A stretch of 64,000 nt of DNA from Bacillus siamensis KCTC 13613 (GTDB taxonomy: Bacteria > Bacillota > Bacilli > Bacillales > Bacillaceae). The stretch lies in assembly GCF_000262045.1 (NCBI RefSeq), contig NZ_AJVF01000039.1:372001-436000 (forward strand), in the 5' to 3' direction. A model generated the notes under the pieces. The model did not search any database. It had not been told where the DNA came from and was given only the letters and a program-made list of their open reading frames with translations. The position numbers and the translations under genes were made by a program. Positions 52,266-60,838 of the stretch are shown one piece after another; positions within the stretch are counted from its first letter, which is position 1; every line of letters begins with the position of its first letter.

Positions 52266-52941
52266 AAAAGACAAGCCGGCAAAACGAAGCGTGATTACGA
52301 TGTCAGAGCCGAAGTCCATCAACTCAGAACAATATCGGACGATCCGTACAAACATTGAATTTTCTTCCGTCGATACGGAGGTGAAGTCCCTTTTAATCAC
52401 ATCCGCAGGTCCGGAAGAAGGAAAGTCGACTACCGCGGCCAATCTTGCCGTCGTATTTGCCCAGCAGGGGAAGAAGGTGCTTTTAATTGATGCGGATCTG
52501 CGCAAACCGACGGTTCATTTCACCTTTAAATTGGATAACGGAACCGGCTTAACATCGCTGCTGTTACAACAGATTCCATTTCAGAAAGCCGTCCTGCGGG
52601 CTGAGGAAGCCAATCTGGATATTTTAACGAGCGGGCCGATCCCGCCCAATCCGGCGGAGCTTTTATCGACGGGGGCCATGAGAGATCTTCTGTCAGAAGC
52701 ATCCCTCGTTTATGATAAGGTGATTTTGGACACGCCTCCCGTTTTGGCCGTAGCCGATACGAAAATATTAGGCAGCTATACTGACGGGGCCATTATGGTG
52801 ATTTCAAGCGGGAAAACGGACAAGGAAAAAGCGGCCAAGGCGAAAGAAGCGCTCGATTATTGCCCGTGCAAGCTCCTCGGAGCCGTGATGAACGGAAAAA
52901 AACAAACGAAACACTCGGACTACGCCTATTATGGACAGTAA
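52255..52941 (+). CDS. ptkA: bacterial tyrosine kinase (BY-kinase)
   Basis: 228 aa. Walker A GPEEGKST (residues 52-59), Walker A' LLIDADLRKP, Walker B VILDTPP. The autophosphorylation tail is DYAYYGQ. Phosphorylates Ugd, SSB proteins and others in B. subtilis. TTG at 52255 behind GGGAGGCGG (52240-52248). Second gene of the operon. Confidence 0.94.
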   Translation: MTRKKDKPAKRSVITMSEPKSINSEQYRTIRTNIEFSSVDTEVKSLLITSAGPEEGKSTTAANLAVVFAQQGKKVLLIDADLRKPTVHFTFKLDNGTGLTSLLLQQIPFQKAVLRAEEANLDILTSGPIPPNPAELLSTGAMRDLLSEASLVYDKVILDTPPVLAVADTKILGSYTDGAIMVISSGKTDKEKAAKAKEALDYCPCKLLGAVMNGKKQTKHSDYAYYGQ

Positions 52942-52989
52942 TGTCATAATGGGCGCGGTCCATTCTTTTTAAGAAGGAGGGATTAAAAT

Positions 52990-53754
52990 ATGATAGATAT
53001 CCATTGTCACATCCTTCCTTCCATAGACGACGGCGCGGCGGATGATACAGAAAGCCTCGAGATGGCGAGAGAAGCGGTCAGACAGGGAATTGATACGATC
53101 ATTGCGACGCCGCATCACGTGAAATACCGCTATGACACGGACCGGCATACGGTCAAAGAAGCGGTCAGACTGTTAAACAAACGTTTGAATAAGGAAGGCA
53201 TTCCGCTCACCGTTCTGCCCGGCCAGGAAATCAGAACAGACGGAGATCTGCTGGCAGGTCTTCAAAGCGGCCCGCTTATCCCGCTCCATGATACAAAGTA
53301 TGTGCTGGCGGAGTTTCCGGCCGATCATGTTCCGGCCTATGCCGAACGGCTATTTTATGAATTGCAGCTGAGGGGATATGTCCCTGTCATCGCCCACCCG
53401 GAGCGGAACAGAGAAATCCGCGAAAACCCGTCCGTCCTTTACAGTCTTGTAAAGAAAGGCGCTGCTGCCCAAGTGACGGCCGGCTGCCTTGCCGGAGCAT
53501 TCGGTCGGAAAGCGAAGAGCTTTTCACTGCAGCTTATTGAAGCGAATTTGATCCACTTTCTCGCATCTGACGCCCATAATCTCGGGTCGAGAAATTTTTA
53601 TTATCAGGAGGCGCTCGGTGTTCTGAAAAAAGAAGCCGGGGCGGAGCTGGTTTACATGCTTACGGAAAACGCTGCGCTTCTCGTTGAAAACAAAGCCGTT
53701 TATAAGGAACCTCCGCTGCCTGTGGCCCGCCGTAAGCGCTGGGGTCTTTTTTAA
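52990..53754 (+). CDS. ptpZ: PHP-type protein tyrosine phosphatase
   Basis: 254 aa, PHP metal-dependent fold: DIHCHILPSIDDGA, ATPHH, EIRTDG, AHPERN and ASDAHN hold the metal ligands. It removes phosphate from PtkA and its targets. Known as ywqE/ptpZ. RBS AGAAGGAGGG (52973-52982). Confidence 0.93.
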   Translation: MIDIHCHILPSIDDGAADDTESLEMAREAVRQGIDTIIATPHHVKYRYDTDRHTVKEAVRLLNKRLNKEGIPLTVLPGQEIRTDGDLLAGLQSGPLIPLHDTKYVLAEFPADHVPAYAERLFYELQLRGYVPVIAHPERNREIRENPSVLYSLVKKGAAAQVTAGCLAGAFGRKAKSFSLQLIEANLIHFLASDAHNLGSRNFYYQEALGVLKKEAGAELVYMLTENAALLVENKAVYKEPPLPVARRKRWGLF

Positions 53755-53821
53755 CCATCTTCCCTACCCCGTTTAAATGAAGCATAAGCGGCTGTTTTGC
53801 AAGATGATCTTTTTATGCTTA

Positions 53822-53830
53822 TGCTATAAT
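53822..53830 (+). promoter_or_regulatory. extended -10 promoter of ywqF
   Basis: TGCTATAAT is a perfect extended -10. No good -35 is at 17 bases, which extended -10 promoters do not strictly need. Transcription would begin near 53837, at the left arm of a GC-rich inverted repeat. Confidence 0.55.
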
Positions 53831-53834
53831 CAGC

Positions 53835-53891
53835 GGCCGGCGCCGTTTTTTCTATCATGACCGCAGGCTTCCGGCATTCTGCCGGCGCCGG
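53835..53891 (+). other. GC-rich inverted repeat in the ywqF leader
   Basis: GGCCGGCGCCG (53835-53845) and GCCGGCGCCGG (53881-53891) can pair across about 35 bases. Each arm is also self-complementary. No T run follows, so it is not a simple terminator. Confidence 0.5.
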
Positions 53892-53952
53892 GATCATATG
53901 CTAATAACGGTAAGCTGCCCAGCAGCAATTTCTAAACGGTTGGGGGAACACG

Positions 53953-55278
53953 ATGAAAATAACAGTGATCGGAACAGGCTACGTCGGTCTTGTGACAGGA
54001 GTGTCTCTTTCAGAAATCGGCCATGACGTAACATGTATAGATATTGACGAACGTAAGGTTGAGCAGATGAGAAAGGGAATATCCCCTATCTTTGAACCGG
54101 GCCTTGAAGATATGATGAAACGAAACATCGGCCGGCATCGGCTGGCCTTTGAAACGAGCTACGAAAAAGGGCTTGCGGAAGCAGAGGTTATTTTTATAGC
54201 GGTCGGAACGCCGCAAAAAGAAGACGGGCACGCAAACCTTACCTATATTGAAAATGTCGCCGAACGGATTGCCGAATCTATTTCTAAAGATGCGATCGTC
54301 GTGACAAAAAGCACGGTTCCCGTGGGAACGAATGACAGGATCAGCGAAGTTATTCATTCACGGCTGAAATCGGACGTAAATATTTCAATCGCCTCGAACC
54401 CGGAATTTCTCCGTGAAGGTTCGGCGATTCACGATACCTTTCACGGCGACCGCATCGTAATCGGAACTGAAGATCGGCAGACGGGAGAAACGCTTGACCG
54501 GGTTTTCGCGCCGTTTGCCATTCCGGTTTATCATACGGATATCAGAAGCGCCGAGATGATCAAATATGCATCGAACGCTTTTTTAGCGGCAAAGATCAGT
54601 TTTATTAATGAAATTTCCAATATATGCGAAAAAGTCGGTGCGGATGTGGAATCAGTCGCACACGGAATGGGATTGGATAAACGGATCGGCAATCAATTTT
54701 TAAGAGCCGGCATCGGCTACGGGGGGTCCTGCTTCCCGAAGGATACAAACGCCCTCGTGCAGATCGCGGGACATGTGGAGCATGATTTTGAATTGCTGAA
54801 GTCCGTCATTAAAGTCAACAATAACCAGCAGTCCATGCTGGTTGATAAAGTGCTGAACAGGCTCGGCGGAGTGACGGGAAAAACCATAGCGTTATTAGGG
54901 CTGTCTTTTAAGCCGAATACCGATGATATGCGGGATGCGCCGTCCATTGTCATTGCGGATCGTCTGGCGGCTCTTGATGCCCGGATGACAGCGTACGATC
55001 CGATCGCTTCATTCCGGGCTTCCGAGCTGCTTCCGGCCGGGGTTTCCTATCGGGAGTCTATAGAAGAAGCGGTCAGGGGAGCGGATGCCGTTCTGATTTT
55101 GACAGACTGGGAAGATATTAAGCATTTTCCGCTTGAAGCCTACAAAGAGCTGATGGAAACTCCGGTTATTTTCGACGGGAGAAACTGCCACTCGCTTAAA
55201 GAAGCGGAACAGGCGGGCGTGGAATATATCTCAATCGGAAGAAAAGCTGTCCTGCCTCAGACTGATTCTGTCACTTGA
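53953..55278 (+). CDS. ywqF: UDP-glucose 6-dehydrogenase
   Basis: 441 aa. NAD-binding GTGYVG (residues 7-12), catalytic Cys in GYGGSCFPKD, and the C-terminal UDP-binding domain. Makes UDP-glucuronate for acidic polysaccharides; B. subtilis YwqF is activated when PtkA phosphorylates it. RBS TTGGGGGAAC (53940-53949). It has its own promoter but sits behind tkmA-ptkA-ptpZ, as expected for a kinase target. Confidence 0.93.
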   Translation: MKITVIGTGYVGLVTGVSLSEIGHDVTCIDIDERKVEQMRKGISPIFEPGLEDMMKRNIGRHRLAFETSYEKGLAEAEVIFIAVGTPQKEDGHANLTYIENVAERIAESISKDAIVVTKSTVPVGTNDRISEVIHSRLKSDVNISIASNPEFLREGSAIHDTFHGDRIVIGTEDRQTGETLDRVFAPFAIPVYHTDIRSAEMIKYASNAFLAAKISFINEISNICEKVGADVESVAHGMGLDKRIGNQFLRAGIGYGGSCFPKDTNALVQIAGHVEHDFELLKSVIKVNNNQQSMLVDKVLNRLGGVTGKTIALLGLSFKPNTDDMRDAPSIVIADRLAALDARMTAYDPIASFRASELLPAGVSYRESIEEAVRGADAVLILTDWEDIKHFPLEAYKELMETPVIFDGRNCHSLKEAEQAGVEYISIGRKAVLPQTDSVT

Positions 55279-55303
55279 AAGGCCGGCCTCCGCGCCGGCC
55301 TTT
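55278..55303 (+). terminator. terminator of ywqF
   Basis: 10-bp stem AAAGGCCGGC/GCCGGCCTTT, 6-base loop. Confidence 0.85.
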
Positions 55304-55330
55304 ATTATATTTATAATGATGATACACGGC

Positions 55331-55367
55331 AAAGGAGACGGTTATTGATAACCGGCTCCTTTTTTTA
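55331..55367 (+). terminator. second terminator behind ywqF
   Basis: AAAGGAG-a-CGGTTAT/ATAACCG-g-CTCCTTT and seven T residues, 28 bases after the first. Probably left over from a deleted gene; ywqG occupies this spot in B. subtilis. Confidence 0.85.
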
Positions 55368-55584
55368 GGGAATTTATCATGGATATATAGGGGAGATCTT
55401 TGAATGAACATGCCGGTTGCATGAGTCTTTTGGCGTTAATGAAAAGCATCTCGGCTGCTGAAAATAAGCCGTTTAACCTATTTAAGCTGCTTTCTGTCTA
55501 TTTTAAAATATAATATATGGAAATATAGTATGGAAAAGTCTGTGCTTTTTGTACGACTTTTTGCGTAAGACGAGGTGAAAACAG
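55368..55584. other. upstream region of the LXG locus
   Basis: No gene. TATAAT (55509-55514) is a likely -10 for the toxin operon; no good -35 pairs with it. Confidence 0.4.
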
Positions 55585-56019
55585 ATGAGCCATTCAAGCA
55601 CATTAAGCCATATTAACAGCACAATCAGCCATAAACTGGGCGAGATCGAACACCAAATTGATAAATTAAAAGAAGCGAAGAGAGATATAGAATCTCTGCA
55701 GGAAGAGGGCGTGTCTGAAATCAAAGACATCCTCAGACCGCACTTGGATCATCATTGGACCGGCACTTTCGCTGAGGAATTTGATGAGCGGCGCGATCAG
55801 GCCCATACAGAGGCATACAGAATCGTTACAGACAAATACGACGGGTATATTTATCGGATCGGCTTAAAGATGACACAGCTTGAAATTGAAAAAGGAGGGC
55901 TCCTTGCCGCCAGAAGCATCGCGAGAGAAGCAGAGCACCTGCTGACGCTTGGTGAAGAAGCCCTTGACGCCGTGGGAGACAAAATACAATCAATCAAAAG
56001 AAGCTGGAGTTGGTTTTAA
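55585..56019 (+). CDS. ywqH: LXG-accessory helical protein (YwqH, DUF5082-like)
   Basis: 144 aa, all-helical with long coiled-coil segments. It is the first gene of the LXG operon and belongs to the small helical partners that help deliver LXG toxins through the type VII system. Ends YxW-like (RSWSWF). RBS CGAGGTGAAA (55570-55579). Overlaps the next gene by ten bases. Assignment to ywqH is by position and layout. Confidence 0.8.
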   Translation: MSHSSTLSHINSTISHKLGEIEHQIDKLKEAKRDIESLQEEGVSEIKDILRPHLDHHWTGTFAEEFDERRDQAHTEAYRIVTDKYDGYIYRIGLKMTQLEIEKGGLLAARSIAREAEHLLTLGEEALDAVGDKIQSIKRSWSWF

Positions 56020-56279
56020 TGACAGAAATAAAACTCAAATACGGAGCCGTCATGAAACAGCTTGAATCCGTCAGCAGCGCGCTGGAGGCCGTTTCGATCG
56101 GGAATGCGGGTTCAAACGGTAAAAACAAGCTTGACTATACCTCCAAGTATCACTCCCGCGAGGCAAAGCTTGTATCCATGATCAGCGAATATAAGCAAGC
56201 CGTTCATAAGAACATCGCGGACGTAAAAGACAACGTAGATTCCCTGAAAGAACAGGACGAGGCGATCGCCGTAAAATAA
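56010..56279 (+). CDS. ywqI: LXG-accessory protein (YwqI, DUF5344-like)
   Basis: 89 aa, helical and WXG100-sized. The frame opens at TTG 56010 (MVLMTEIKLKYGAV); an ATG at 56019 (MTEIKLKYG) is the likelier true start because it overlaps the ywqH stop as TAATG. Proteins of this type bind the LXG domain and help export. Between ywqH and the toxin gene. Confidence 0.8.
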   Translation: MVLMTEIKLKYGAVMKQLESVSSALEAVSIGNAGSNGKNKLDYTSKYHSREAKLVSMISEYKQAVHKNIADVKDNVDSLKEQDEAIAVK

Positions 56280-56298
56280 CGAAAGAAAGGACTTGCCG

Positions 56299-58200
56299 AT
56301 GAGCAAAGTGTTTGAATCACAATCGTTAACGGATGAAGCAGACAAGAGGAAGAAACAATACGAAGCTCTTGAAGAACAGCTGAATGCGCTCAAAAAAGCC
56401 TTTCAAGGCATGGCTGATCTGGGTGATGCTTTGAAAGGGAAAGGCGCAGACAATATAAAGGATTTCTTTCAGGGACAAGCGGAAATCGCCGAAAGCTGGC
56501 TGACGCTTGTTTCTGCTCAAATTGCGTTTTTAAACGGCATTTCAGGTGATATTAAAGATCAAGAACTCAGCGATTCATATGTGGAGACTTCGTTTTTGGA
56601 GCATGAGCTGCCCAACGCGGACTTGAAAGCTTCAGAGATTGTCTCCGCCCATAAAGCCGAAATCGACTCCATCTTGTCAGGCATCAGCGATATTATTCAT
56701 CTCGACACGTATACGCTTGATGATTACGCAGATAAGATGGGCGATGCCCAGAAAACCAGACGTGACACAATCACGGCAGTCGATAAGCTTGATGAATCCC
56801 TGACCACTGAATATCAAAATTTAGAATCTCTGGACAACGCGGTTCTCAGCAAATATTCCGTTCTCATGCAAGCCACCAGCAACGGGAAAAGCGCATCCCC
56901 TATGTACTATGACAAAAAAGCCTTCCACAGCAATGAAATCTACAAAAGCGTCATTGAAGCAGAAAAGCAGGGAACGGACTATATTGATGCAAAAGCCCAG
57001 CAGGCCGAAGCAAGACGGCTTCAGGAAAAGGCTGAAAAAGAAGCCAATAAACCATGGTACGAGAAAACATGGGACGGTATCTGCAACTTTACCGGAGAAG
57101 TCACTGGCTATTATGATTATAAAAGAGCAGCCGAAGGCGTTGATCCGGTGACCGGAGAAAAACTCTCCACCGCAGAACGCGTCACAGCGGGAGCAATGGC
57201 CGCCGCCGGATTCATACCGGTCGTCGGGTGGGCGGGCCGCGCTTTCAAAGGCGGAAAAGCCATCTACAAAACCGGAAAAACCGTCATGGCCGCAGAACAC
57301 GCTTTAGACGTCTATAAAACCGGAAAATCCTTAGACATTCTCAAAATGACAGAAATGGGCGCATACGGCCTCGTCGCCTCAAATGGATTCTCAGAAGCTG
57401 TCACAGGCAGGGATATGTTCGGAAACAAAGTGTCTGAGGAGAAGCGGAAAACGGGTGCGCTGGAAGCGGCGTTGAGTTTGGTTGGTGCCGGCGCATTGGC
57501 GAAACATGTAAACACAGGCATCCCGCTTGCAACCCATTCAAAAGTTCAAACAGCTAACAAGACACTAGAAAAAGTAAAACAATTCAAAGTCCCAACAAAT
57601 GTCCGCGTGTACGCAGAACGCCCTGTAACTCCGGATGGCTTCACATTCGGAATCCCGACAGTACGTGTAGATGTGGAAAAGACGGCTGTTAAGGATCTTG
57701 GGATTGTGAAGATGGCGGGTAAATGGAATAATGACGGAAAATACGATCGAATTAGAGGATATAAAGGCAGAGAACTATCAAACTACGATAATAAGTATTT
57801 AATTGATCCTAGGCTTGTAGTAGAGATGAATTTTAAGGGGAAGGGGAAATCTGGGACAAATGCTGCTGGCTGGGAGAGAAATGCGAAAAAGTTTTTTAAC
57901 ACGCTGCTAAAAAGTAATCCTGAGTTTTGGAGTGTTGAAAATACTGCTAAGATTAAAAGAGGAAGAGTCCCAGTTGTTGATGAACAATTTATAAAACATT
58001 TTCCACAGTATGCAGATTACTTAAAAGACCCAATGAGACATCATCATATTGGAGAAGGAGGCCAGGCCGCGGCTTTACCTAAAAGTCTTCACCCTGGGTA
58101 TGGTGGTATTCATAATGTTGAGAAAGAATGGGGAATTACTGGGGTAGACGATCAAATTGCGAATAGACTAGAAACATTCAGAAAAGAATCAGGAAGGTGA
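56299..58200 (+). CDS. ywqJ: LXG-family polymorphic toxin with HNH/Endo VII-like nuclease tip
   Basis: 633 aa. Residues 1-205 are the helical LXG export domain for type VII secretion. About 275-335 is a pre-toxin (PT-TG-like) segment with TAERVTAGAMAAAGFIPVVG. The C-terminal part, after about residue 470, carries HHHIGEGGQ (His581-583), then LH (598) and GIH (605), which resembles His-rich nucleases of the HNH/Endo VII class. B. subtilis YwqJ instead ends in a deaminase-type tip. Composition turns AT-rich near 57700. ATG at 56299 fits GAAAGG (56285-56290). The symbol is given for locus position only. Confidence 0.82.
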   Translation: MSKVFESQSLTDEADKRKKQYEALEEQLNALKKAFQGMADLGDALKGKGADNIKDFFQGQAEIAESWLTLVSAQIAFLNGISGDIKDQELSDSYVETSFLEHELPNADLKASEIVSAHKAEIDSILSGISDIIHLDTYTLDDYADKMGDAQKTRRDTITAVDKLDESLTTEYQNLESLDNAVLSKYSVLMQATSNGKSASPMYYDKKAFHSNEIYKSVIEAEKQGTDYIDAKAQQAEARRLQEKAEKEANKPWYEKTWDGICNFTGEVTGYYDYKRAAEGVDPVTGEKLSTAERVTAGAMAAAGFIPVVGWAGRAFKGGKAIYKTGKTVMAAEHALDVYKTGKSLDILKMTEMGAYGLVASNGFSEAVTGRDMFGNKVSEEKRKTGALEAALSLVGAGALAKHVNTGIPLATHSKVQTANKTLEKVKQFKVPTNVRVYAERPVTPDGFTFGIPTVRVDVEKTAVKDLGIVKMAGKWNNDGKYDRIRGYKGRELSNYDNKYLIDPRLVVEMNFKGKGKSGTNAAGWERNAKKFFNTLLKSNPEFWSVENTAKIKRGRVPVVDEQFIKHFPQYADYLKDPMRHHHIGEGGQAAALPKSLHPGYGGIHNVEKEWGITGVDDQIANRLETFRKESGR

Positions 58201-58204
58201 CACG

Positions 58205-58756
58205 ATGTTATTACCCGAAGAATTTAATCGAAGTTGGGATGTTAATAAAAATGGTCCGATATTAAAGTTTCCATATGATGATTTAGTAGAGACTCCTTTT
58301 TCGGAGGAATTTAAAAAATTTATTTCTTTAGGAGGTTTACCTGAAACCCCTCCGCCATATTTGGATTTCACTTCTTTTCAAACATCATTTAAACCAATTA
58401 CAAGTATCTTTGATGTGTCGGAAGCGTTTCGAAAATATTGGTTGTTAGGTTCTACTGGTTCCGGAGATCCAATTTGTATTATAGAAAATAACGAGAGAAT
58501 TGTTTATTTAGATAATGGTAATGAATATAAAGAAGTATTTATTAACTCTTCAATAAATCAATTTGCAGAAAGTATACTGCTTTTCTCAGAAATGATTGAC
58601 AAAGCTATTCAAATTAATGGAGAAGATGCTTTTATCGACAATGATATTCCTGAATATGTAATTGAATGGTTGAAAGAAGAACTGAAAAGAGTAGACTCAA
58701 ATTGTATAAATGAAGGGAGCTTCTGGGGTATTGAAATAGAAAGTTTATATGAATAA
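58205..58756 (+). CDS. SUKH-like immunity protein
   Basis: 183 aa, acidic, AT-rich. The pattern FKKFISLGGLPETPPP...GDPICIIENNERIVYLDNG follows SMI1/KNR4 (SUKH) proteins, a common immunity family against nuclease toxins. It starts four bases behind the toxin stop, and the RBS GGAAGGTG lies in the end of the toxin gene. It is almost certainly the cognate immunity gene. Family assignment is by eye. Confidence 0.75.
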   Translation: MLLPEEFNRSWDVNKNGPILKFPYDDLVETPFSEEFKKFISLGGLPETPPPYLDFTSFQTSFKPITSIFDVSEAFRKYWLLGSTGSGDPICIIENNERIVYLDNGNEYKEVFINSSINQFAESILLFSEMIDKAIQINGEDAFIDNDIPEYVIEWLKEELKRVDSNCINEGSFWGIEIESLYE

Positions 58757-58934
58757 TGAATTTTCATTTTGATGCGTTGAGACCTGATCAGAGAAAGATG
58801 TCTTAACAAAGGATATTATTTCATCTCATATAGTTAAAGTAGATGATTGCTTCTGGATTTAGCGTATGAGTTTAACTGATAGTCCTTTAACTTATGCAAT
58901 TTATGTAATGGATAATAATTGGAGCGTCATTTGA
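58756..58934 (+). pseudogene. decayed immunity-like gene
   Basis: An ATG overlaps the SUKH stop (TAATG) and reads 16 codons (MNFHFDALRPDQRKMS) to a stop. Reading goes on in another frame from about 58798 (KDIISSHIVKVDDCFWI), meets TAG, then RMSLTDSPLTYAIYVMDNNWSVI to TGA at 58934. At least one frameshift and one stop break it. The peptide looks like a real protein, not chance. Confidence 0.6.
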
Positions 58935-58965
58935 AATAAAAATTTCCTGAGCATAAATTTGTTGT

Positions 58966-58997
58966 AAAAAGCAGGTATTATACTGTACCTGCTTTTT
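58966..58997 (+). terminator. terminator behind the toxin and first immunity gene
   Basis: 12-bp stem AAAAAGCAGGTA/TACCTGCTTTTT with an 8-base loop and T run. Confidence 0.9.
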
Positions 58998-59199
58998 AGT
59001 TTTTGCTTTTTATGAAAACTGGAGAGAAACCTTAACCTTGGAGTTACTAAAAAACTATAGAACTCCTACTTGGAGTGGTTTTACGCTTTTCAGGTTTTTT
59101 ATAGGTATGAAACTAAAGAGGGGAGGATAAAACAAAAAGCCTTCTTTTTTGCAAAGAGGAGGGGGCTACAGAGGAATTATGGGAAAGGTGGTTAAATAA

Positions 59200-59712
59200 A
59201 TGAGTAGTTACGGTAAATATAGCGATTTAGTGGAAGAGGTAATTGACTTTATTAAGCACGGGGAATTATTTAAGAATAATAATCGGAATTTGTCTGATAT
59301 TACACTTATAGAAGATTTTGAGATAGCGCAACAATTAGCATGGTCTCAAGATACTGATGAAGTTGAAGTAGTTTGGCAAGATGTAAAATCAAATGAAAGC
59401 GGACAGTTATTGGGTATAATTTTAAGTGATGATCACTTAAAAACATTAGATGAAGAATTGTCGAATATTTTCAATTCTGATGATAACTATTCTGAAGATT
59501 TCATTCCTATGGATTTTTGGGATATTGCTGAAGAAGTAGAGTCAGATCTGTATAAATGTGCAATCAATCGTCTGGTAAACGGTAATAAAGACAATCTTTT
59601 TGAGAAAATGTTTCAAGTGTATAAAACAGGCGGATGGCCTTGTGGGTGGAAAGGTATATATCCTGAAGGTCAATTAGTCGCTTTTATACCCCCTAAAGAT
59701 ATGAATGATTAG
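59200..59712 (+). CDS. acidic protein, probable orphan immunity protein
   Basis: 170 aa, strongly acidic, no signal or membrane segment. C-terminal block KTGGWPCGWKGIYPEGQLVAF. The AT-rich composition and position suggest an immunity gene acquired with toxin tips, but I do not recognise a family. RBS GAAAGGTGG (59183-59191). No toxin gene precedes it. Confidence 0.6.
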   Translation: MSSYGKYSDLVEEVIDFIKHGELFKNNNRNLSDITLIEDFEIAQQLAWSQDTDEVEVVWQDVKSNESGQLLGIILSDDHLKTLDEELSNIFNSDDNYSEDFIPMDFWDIAEEVESDLYKCAINRLVNGNKDNLFEKMFQVYKTGGWPCGWKGIYPEGQLVAFIPPKDMND

Positions 59713-59713
59713 T

Positions 59714-59790
59714 TTATTTGGGGTGTACCCAGAAGGAGATTGAACCGGAAGTTATAGCATTGAACCTTATAAAAAATAAAGCTTAGGAAA
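59714..59790 (+). pseudogene. relic of a third copy of the downstream immunity-like gene
   Basis: The stretch GTGTACCCAGAAGGAGATTG and following bases closely match 61330-61400, in the 3' end of the gene at 60839-61492 (GWYPEGDPTGSYGIELIKNEDW). Here the frame is broken. It shows loss or recombination among repeated immunity genes. Confidence 0.65.
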
Positions 59791-59816
59791 TTAATAGTTA
59801 CTAAACAGAGGTTCTC

Positions 59817-60182
59817 ATGGAAAGAAAACATATTAAATTAGATGTCCCAAAAGCTAATATACATCCCTTAAGAATAACACAAGGTTGGAAAGTGAATTAT
59901 AATCATTTTGTTGAAATAGATCCAAGAACTTTAGAACCGAATGATGATTCCTGGTTTTTGTTCACAGACAGTTTGTTGCAGCTTTATCATGAACAATCCT
60001 CAATAACGCTTGATTTAGGCTGGGTTCCTGACATTTCTCCTGAAGGTAACTATCTGGTTTTGCTAGTCAAAGATAATGATTGGGAAGATCCTATTAAAGA
60101 ATTTTCATCAGATGATTATAAAAAAGTGATTTTATATATTGAATATCATTTAAAACAAGTAACAACTACTTGGTGGAAGTAG
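59817..60182 (+). CDS. small protein, paralogue of the next-but-one gene
   Basis: 121 aa. Pattern GW-V-Y, E-DP-LE-NDD-W, LLQ-H, LD-GW-P-P-G-Y, DWE-P aligns along its full length with the C-terminal half of the protein at 60839-61492. Acidic and soluble, likely an immunity-type protein. RBS AGAGG (59805-59809) is weak. Family not recognised. Confidence 0.6.
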   Translation: MERKHIKLDVPKANIHPLRITQGWKVNYNHFVEIDPRTLEPNDDSWFLFTDSLLQLYHEQSSITLDLGWVPDISPEGNYLVLLVKDNDWEDPIKEFSSDDYKKVILYIEYHLKQVTTTWWK

Positions 60183-60211
60183 TTAAATAATAATGGATGA
60201 AATAGTTACAA

Positions 60212-60763
60212 ATGAAACATGGAATCAGATTTATTAATGAATACCCTGAAATCGGTGAATTGCTTCATCGTCTATTTGTGAATAGGGAGTTAGACGAATG
60301 GTACAAGAGCAAATGCGCAGAGAAAATAAAAGTACCTGATGAATTTACTCAAATAAAAGGTTTGAAAAAAATTGAAGTTAGGGATTTAAACAATCCTTCT
60401 GGAGAAATTGATATTCATTTGCAAGATCTTTCTGGGGAAAATGGTTTTCATTTAGAACAGCAAATTAATATGAAAGTATCTAAATTGGTTCCTGTTTATG
60501 TACTAGATTATAGTTATTCCCTTAGACATGAATTAATCGATGGGGCTTATGAGGTTGTTGGGACCGCTGAATCTTTAGAATTGATTCAGGGGACCAACTA
60601 TATTAATAAAATAATGCATGAGAAAGGATTTATTGAACTCAGTTATTTGTATGATTACTATGATACTGTGTATGAGTGGAGTGAATTGCCACATATCCAG
60701 CCTTTCGACAGAAGATTAACATTAGGAGATGCCTTGTTTACTGATGTATTAGAATTGCTGTAG
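60212..60763 (+). CDS. hypothetical protein in the immunity cluster
   Basis: 183 aa, soluble, acidic; starts MKHGIRFINEYPEIGELL. No recognised domain. The start is poorly supported: only TGGATGA-like bases lie upstream. AT-rich like its neighbours. Immunity function is inferred from context alone. Confidence 0.5.
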   Translation: MKHGIRFINEYPEIGELLHRLFVNRELDEWYKSKCAEKIKVPDEFTQIKGLKKIEVRDLNNPSGEIDIHLQDLSGENGFHLEQQINMKVSKLVPVYVLDYSYSLRHELIDGAYEVVGTAESLELIQGTNYINKIMHEKGFIELSYLYDYYDTVYEWSELPHIQPFDRRLTLGDALFTDVLELL

Positions 60764-60838
60764 TTAAAACTTGCCGTGTTGTCATCGGCAAGTTTATTTA
60801 TAGATAGTATAACAATGTGGAGTACAAGGAGAAACTGG

